Shown here one piece after another: positions 59,596 through 64,000 of a DNA stretch of 64,000 nucleotides; within the stretch, counting starts at the first letter, position 1; every line of letters starts with the position of its first letter. The notes beneath the pieces are model-generated. The model saw only the letters and a program-made list of their open reading frames with translations. It ran no database searches and was not told the DNA's origin. This DNA is from Cinclus cinclus (Eukaryota > Chordata > Aves > Passeriformes > Cinclidae), in the NCBI RefSeq assembly GCF_963662255.1, contig NC_085072.1:2236001-2300000 (forward strand), in the 5' to 3' direction. A program made the translations under genes and the position numbers.

Positions 59596-60480
59596 CGTGT
59601 TCACAGGGTCACACACGTGTCCCTGTGAACACACGTGTCCCTGTGAACACACATGGTCACACACGTGTCCCTGGGTCACACACGTGTCCCTGTGAACACA
59701 CATGGTCACACACGTGTCCCTGTGTCACACACGTGTCCCTGTGAACACACGTGTCCCTGTGAACACACATGGTCACACACGTGTCCCTGTGTCACACACG
59801 TGTCCCTGTGAACACACGTGTCCCTGTGAACACACATGGTCACACACGTGTCCCTGGGTCACACACGTGTCCCTGTGAACACACATGGTCACACACGTGT
59901 CCATGTGTCACACACGTGTCCCTGTGAACACACGTGTCCCTGTGAACACACATGGTCACACACGTGTCCCTGTGTCACACACGTGTCCCTGTGAACACAC
60001 GTGTCCCTGTGAACACACATGGTCACACACGTGTCCCTGGGTCACACACGTGTCCCTGTGAACACACATGGTCACACACGTGTCCCTGTGTCACACACGT
60101 GTCCCTGTGAACACACGTGTCCCTGTGAACACACATGGTCACACACGTGTCCCTGTGTCACACACGTGTCCCTGTGAACACACGTGTCTCTGTGAACACA
60201 CATGGTCACACACGTGTCCCTGGGTCACACACGTGTCCCTGTGAACACACATGGTCACACACGTGTCCCTGTGTCACACACGTGTCCCTGTGAACACACG
60301 TGTCCCTGTGAACACACATGGTCACACACGTGTCCCTGGGTCACACACGTGTCCCTGTGAACACACATGTTCACACACATGTCCCTGTGTCACACATGTC
60401 ACTGTGAACACACATTCCTGCTCACACACACACCCCTGTGTCACAGACATGTCCCTGCTCACACACATGTCCCCGTTAAA
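59596..60480. repeat. Higher-order satellite of CACGTG-bearing monomers, 67+67+49 bp
   Basis: The word ATGGTCAC recurs at 59653, 59702, 59769, 59836, 59885, 59952, 60019, 60068, 60135, 60202, 60251 and 60318, spaced 49, 67, 67, 49, 67, 67, 49, 67, 67, 49, 67. This is a 183-bp higher-order unit built from 18-20 bp monomers of the form ACACACGTGTCCCTGTG. About 34 CACGTG palindromes occur in under 0.8 kb. The right end decays to CACATG variants. Confidence 0.95.
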
Positions 60481-60817
60481 AGCGCACTCCTGCAGGTGAG
60501 GAGAGGCACCACAATGCCTCATCCAGAGCAAAAATCTGCTCCCACACCCTCTCCCCAGGGAATCCTCTGCTCCTGGATGAGATAGAGCAGCACAAGTTAC
60601 GTTCCTGCCACACATCCTGCTGCCTCACTGATACATAAAGGATGGAAAAATCCCCAAATCCCACCAAAGCACGGGGTAGCCCATGCCAGCTCTGCTCCTG
60701 GGAGGTGTCACCTGCAGCAAAAGCTTGGCCAGTGCACAGGGAAAGGATCCTTCACCTCCCACCACTGGGAAATCTCTTTGTGCTGGACTACATCAAACTA
60801 TTTAAGGTCACTAAACA

Positions 60818-60955
60818 TCACGGCAGGGTTTGGGTTGGAAGGTACATTAAAGATCATGCAAGTTCCACCATCCCAGGATGCCCCAAGCCCTGTCCAACCT
60901 GGCCTTGGACACTTCCAGGGATGAGGCAGCCAGGGCTGCTCTAAACGTGAACTCT
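60818..60955 (-). mobile_element. CR1 LINE 3'-end fragment
   Basis: GCAGGGTTTGGGTTGGAAGG, then CCTGGCCTTGGACACTTCCA and GGGATGAGGCAGCCAGGGCT, in antisense order and 5'-truncated. Confidence 0.85.
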
Positions 60956-62467
60956 CCAAGGGCCAGCTCTGGTGACAGGGGCTGGATCTGCCACCAGCAG
61001 CCCCAAATCCACCCTGGAGGGGGCAGGGACGCATCCCAGCCCCAGCACAGCCTGTGACCCCCTGTCCCCAGGTGCAGCAAGGAATTTCTGTAGCTGTTTT
61101 CTTTGGATGCTGCCCCAATGTCAGACATTAACCCGTTCATGCCCAGCTGACTCTGCACAGACCAGCTTTAACCCCTTCAAGCACAGGGTCCTGCTCACCC
61201 CCAGCTGCAGAGGGGCACGTTGGGCACAGCCAGCTCCAGTTATCCCATCGTCACGGCCATCACTTCTGCAACACCCTTCCTCAAAGTCCCAGCTCCTCCA
61301 AACCCTCCTGACTGCAGTGAACAACCTCCTTCCACTTTAACAGCCCATCTGAGCCTTTTAATTTTTAACTGCCAGATAAACAGCCTTAAATTTACTTTTT
61401 ACACTGCCCAGAATTCCTGAGCGGTCACCAACCTGGAAAAAAATAATTATACCCTAAAAGCAAGGCAAGAGAGTTCACTCCACAGAGGATGTGAGTGCCT
61501 GTCCCTGCACCAGCCCCAAGACCTCGCTAAGAGCCACTGAACTTGTATTTTAAATACATGTCTTCTTTATTTTTCCTTTTTCTTCCTTCCCCCCCTTTTT
61601 TTCTTTTTTCTCTTTAGCATTTGGATCATTGGTTTTGAATGTCTGGGGCTTGCAGGAAAGCAAAAGAATATCCCATGTTTGGTTTGCAAACTGATTTCTG
61701 CTCAGCTCTGGTGACTTCTCCAGTGCCTGAGAATGAATGAGAGGAGCTGAACCACTGCTGGGAGCTGGTGCCTGAGGGGGGAAGCATCAATCTCCAGGGG
61801 GAGCAGGGAAATCATTTATCATTTAACATTCATCTGGCTTGAGCTGTCTGTCATTCTCCTATTCCAAGTCAGTTGTCTCAAGTAAGCCTGGGGGAAAAGC
61901 GGGGAGATTTTTTTTTTTTGGTGTTTTTTTTTTTAATTAGATATAAGCTGCAGTTACACAGTAATTTAATGCATGACCTTTCCAGCAACTGGAAAAGCCT
62001 TTTAATAGGGGACACTGGCCAAGTCTTTGCTGGAGCTGCCAGCTGGAGAATGCTCCAGCTGTGGGTTCACCTGAGCATCTGCCACCTCCACTACATCCCC
62101 TCTGCCCATGTGGGCTCAGATTTTCACACCTGGGAAGCTCCAGCGTGCAGGGAAAAGGCAGCCAAAGGTCTGACACAGGTAATTTGGGCCACAGAAATGC
62201 CAATTCCCAAGCACTTCCTCCGGATCAGGCCCATTGTGGGATTTCTTTGTGGGATTAAAGTGTGACATCTCCTTAGTCACCATCACCTATTAACAGACCT
62301 AATCACTGGGGATCCGGTGGGGAACACTAATTTTAGAAACCCTGCACAGCTTTAGGAAGCAGCCACGTGACCAGTTTGCCAAGAGGAGCAGGATGCCTCC
62401 ACTTAGGTTTGAAGATAATTTCCATTCCAGTCAAACAATGGAACACTTGGAAATGGAGTTTCTTGTT

Positions 62468-62490
62468 AAAAAAAAAAAAAAAAAAAAAAA
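62468..62490. repeat. Poly(A) run of 23
   Basis: A homopolymer followed by GAGAGAGAAA. No transposon family is recognised immediately upstream of it. Confidence 0.9.
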
Positions 62491-62635
62491 GAGAGAGAAA
62501 AGTCATGATGCTGTGAAAAACTTTGGTGGCTGAAGGGAATTTCCCTTTCTCCCCAGATAAAAGTCTCTCAGGGGGATAAAATGGGTAAACCAGTCCTATA
62601 TAAACTCCCATCATTGCCTAAACACAGAACTGCAG

Positions 62636-62825
62636 TCACAGAATGGTTTGGGTCAGAAGGAACTTTAAAGCCACTCTGCCACAGGCAGGGACAGCTTCAC
62701 CTATCCCAGGTGGCTCCAACCTGGCCTGGGACACTTCCAGGGATGGGGCAGCCACAGCTGCTCTGTGCCAGGGCCTCCCCACCCTCCCAGGGAAGAGTTT
62801 CTCCAGTCATTCTGCCCATCCCAAC
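62636..62825 (-). mobile_element. CR1 LINE 3'-end fragment
   Basis: TCACAGAATGGTTTGGGTCA, GAAGGAACTTTAAAGCCACT, GGGACACTTCCAGGGATGGG, CAGCCACAGCTGCTCTGTGC and GGGAAGAGTTTCTCCAG, in antisense order with the 3' end preserved. Confidence 0.9.
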
Positions 62826-64000
62826 CTCCCATTCCCACCCCCAGGGTACCACAGAGCCCACGGGGCATCTTCAACTGGAGCTGGAAATGGGGACAAAAGG
62901 AGGAGGAGGCTGCACAGGTGTCTGAGAGCTGGCACAACGTGGCAGAACGATTTCCTCCTTACAAACTCTGCAGTCCTCCAGGGGCTCACAGCTCCAAGGC
63001 TGCATTTTGCAAGCTGTGCTGCTTGAGGTGCTGCTGCTGTGCCTGATGTCACCGGGGTGACCTCAGGGGTGGCAGCAGGATGTGGCACCTGTGGCACCAG
63101 GACAGTGGGAAGGGACAGGGCAGGACCTGTGGCAGCAGCACCCACAGAGCAAGCCCAGGGAAGGGTCTCAGCCCTCCTGCAACCCCCCCAGGGCACTGAC
63201 CCAGCCCCAGCCCTGCAGCTCCATCACTGCAGTCCCGTCTTGGCGGTTTTAGGTCGAAACCAGATGGTTTGGGTTCATTTCTTGCAAACGCTGGCAAGCC
63301 CCACGGGCTGTTTCTGTTTGTCCAGAGCAGGCAAGGCCCCCTCAGTGACAGCCACCCCTCTGCCAGGTCCCTGTGTCACTGCAGTGTCTGCAGCACAGCC
63401 CCAGCTGCTGGCAGATGCTCTGGAGCTGTTCTTTAACAAAACCCACGTTTTCCTTGGCAGAGGCAGGTGGGACAGCACGGATGCCCCGCGCTCCTGCCAG
63501 AGCAGGCAGCAGAGGAGCCAGAGGAGGAGGTGATGCCACCTGGTGCCACAGGTGTGGTGCCAGCCCCGTGGCCACCCCAGTACGTGCCAGGCAGGATCCC
63601 TGCGGCCAGGCTGTGCCAAGGCAAACCCTGCACCCCAAAGAGCAGCAGAAAATCTGCAAACCCAGCCCCAAACCCCAGCACCACCTACCTCTAACCAGCA
63701 ACACTTCCCTGCTGGGCCTCCTCGGCAGGCGCAGTCCCATGGACCAGGGCTTGGATTTGGGGAAATGCCTGAAGATTTTACGGATTCTCTTCGTTACAAG
63801 CCCGAAGCAAGTGGCTGCTCCTGCCTTCCCATCCGTCATCCTCGGGAGAGGAGGCCAGGAGCTCTCCAGGCACGTTCCAACCCCAAATGCTCTGGGATAC
63901 AGCAAGCACCAGAGCAAGTTGTGTCTGCTCCCACGAGAGGCCTTTCCCCCCACGGAGATAAAGCACTGACATTGTCCATTTACAACCTGCTGCCATCTGA

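Larger units (their letters stand above)
59466..64000 (-). other. RASSF5: RASSF5 long-isoform intron 1 (partial, runs off right edge)
   Basis: No reading frame resembling the RASSF5A first exon (HCFAEL, GWCDLC type) is present up to 64000, so this is taken as intron. It holds the CACGTG satellite (59596-60480), CR1 pieces (60818 and 62636) and a 23-A run (62468-62490). Other open frames here are not recognisable as genes. Confidence 0.7.

Noticed and set aside
58694..59596. 300-codon minus-strand open frame containing GWDGM repeats
   Set aside because: It comes from the CATCC microsatellite. The real RASSF5 exon in the area (59347-59465) is defined by its splice sites and the C1 motif.
59447..59620. 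Origin of the CACGTG satellite from the neighbouring C1 exon, because both contain ACACGTGT
   Set aside because: Only eight or nine bases are shared, and the flanking words differ. Common chance similarity explains it.
59596..60480. CRISPR-like regularly spaced repeat array
   Set aside because: The repeats are contiguous, with no unique spacers, in a vertebrate intron. It is a satellite.
60480..64000. Search for the RASSF5A first exon
   Set aside because: No minus-strand frame shows the expected C1 first-half ligands or a phase-1 donor joined to them. The exon is presumed beyond the right edge, or missing from the assembly.

Overview
The window is vertebrate nuclear DNA, almost certainly from a bird. 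The coding exons translate into avian-like orthologues of four neighbouring vertebrate genes, the introns are short, and the commonest dispersed repeat is CR1-type LINE debris with its typical 3' region. From memory, the gene order IL10 - MAPKAPK2 - DYRK3 - EIF2D - RASSF5 is conserved between human 1q32 and chicken microchromosome 26, and this window matches the MAPKAPK2-to-RASSF5 part of it. I see nothing bacterial or viral, and no tRNA or rRNA gene.

Layout. 1-9895: intron 1 of MAPKAPK2 (minus strand), whose first coding exon is 9896-10144 in a CpG island. 10145-25547: about 15 kb between genes, with CR1 pieces, a 61-bp minisatellite and two CpG-rich patches. 25548-31579: DYRK3 (minus), three coding exons, 573 residues. 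31580-33579: a 2-kb head-to-head promoter interval holding an eight-copy 74-bp minisatellite, a CR1-tailed repeat and a 53-bp minisatellite. 33580-41114: EIF2D (plus), fifteen coding exons, 599 residues. 41115-44593: tail-to-tail interval with the EIF2D and RASSF5 3' ends. 44594 to beyond 64000: RASSF5 (minus), with four shared 3' exons (RA and SARAH domains), the short-isoform first exon (RAPL/RASSF5C type, 55288-55407) in its own CpG island, and the second exon of the long isoform (59347-59465, second half of the C1 zinc finger). The first exon of the long isoform was not found and probably lies beyond 64000.

The four genes are not an operon. They share a syntenic block: two signalling kinases, a translation initiation/recycling factor and a Ras/Rap effector. 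Exon boundaries were read by hand from GT/AG sites, reading phase and remembered human family sequence; every junction given keeps the frame.

The most unusual content is non-coding. Tandem repeats sit at or beside three of the four promoters. An array of about 34 CACGTG motifs with 183-bp higher-order periodicity lies in RASSF5 intron 1. A (GGGAT)n run occurs on the RASSF5 sense strand. In EIF2D, a decayed copy of the end of exon 12 abuts exon 13, and a seven-copy repeat carrying branch-point-like TTAAC ends at the exon 14 acceptor. A 532-543 bp direct repeat brackets the whole DYRK3 gene. No wholly new protein system was recognised.
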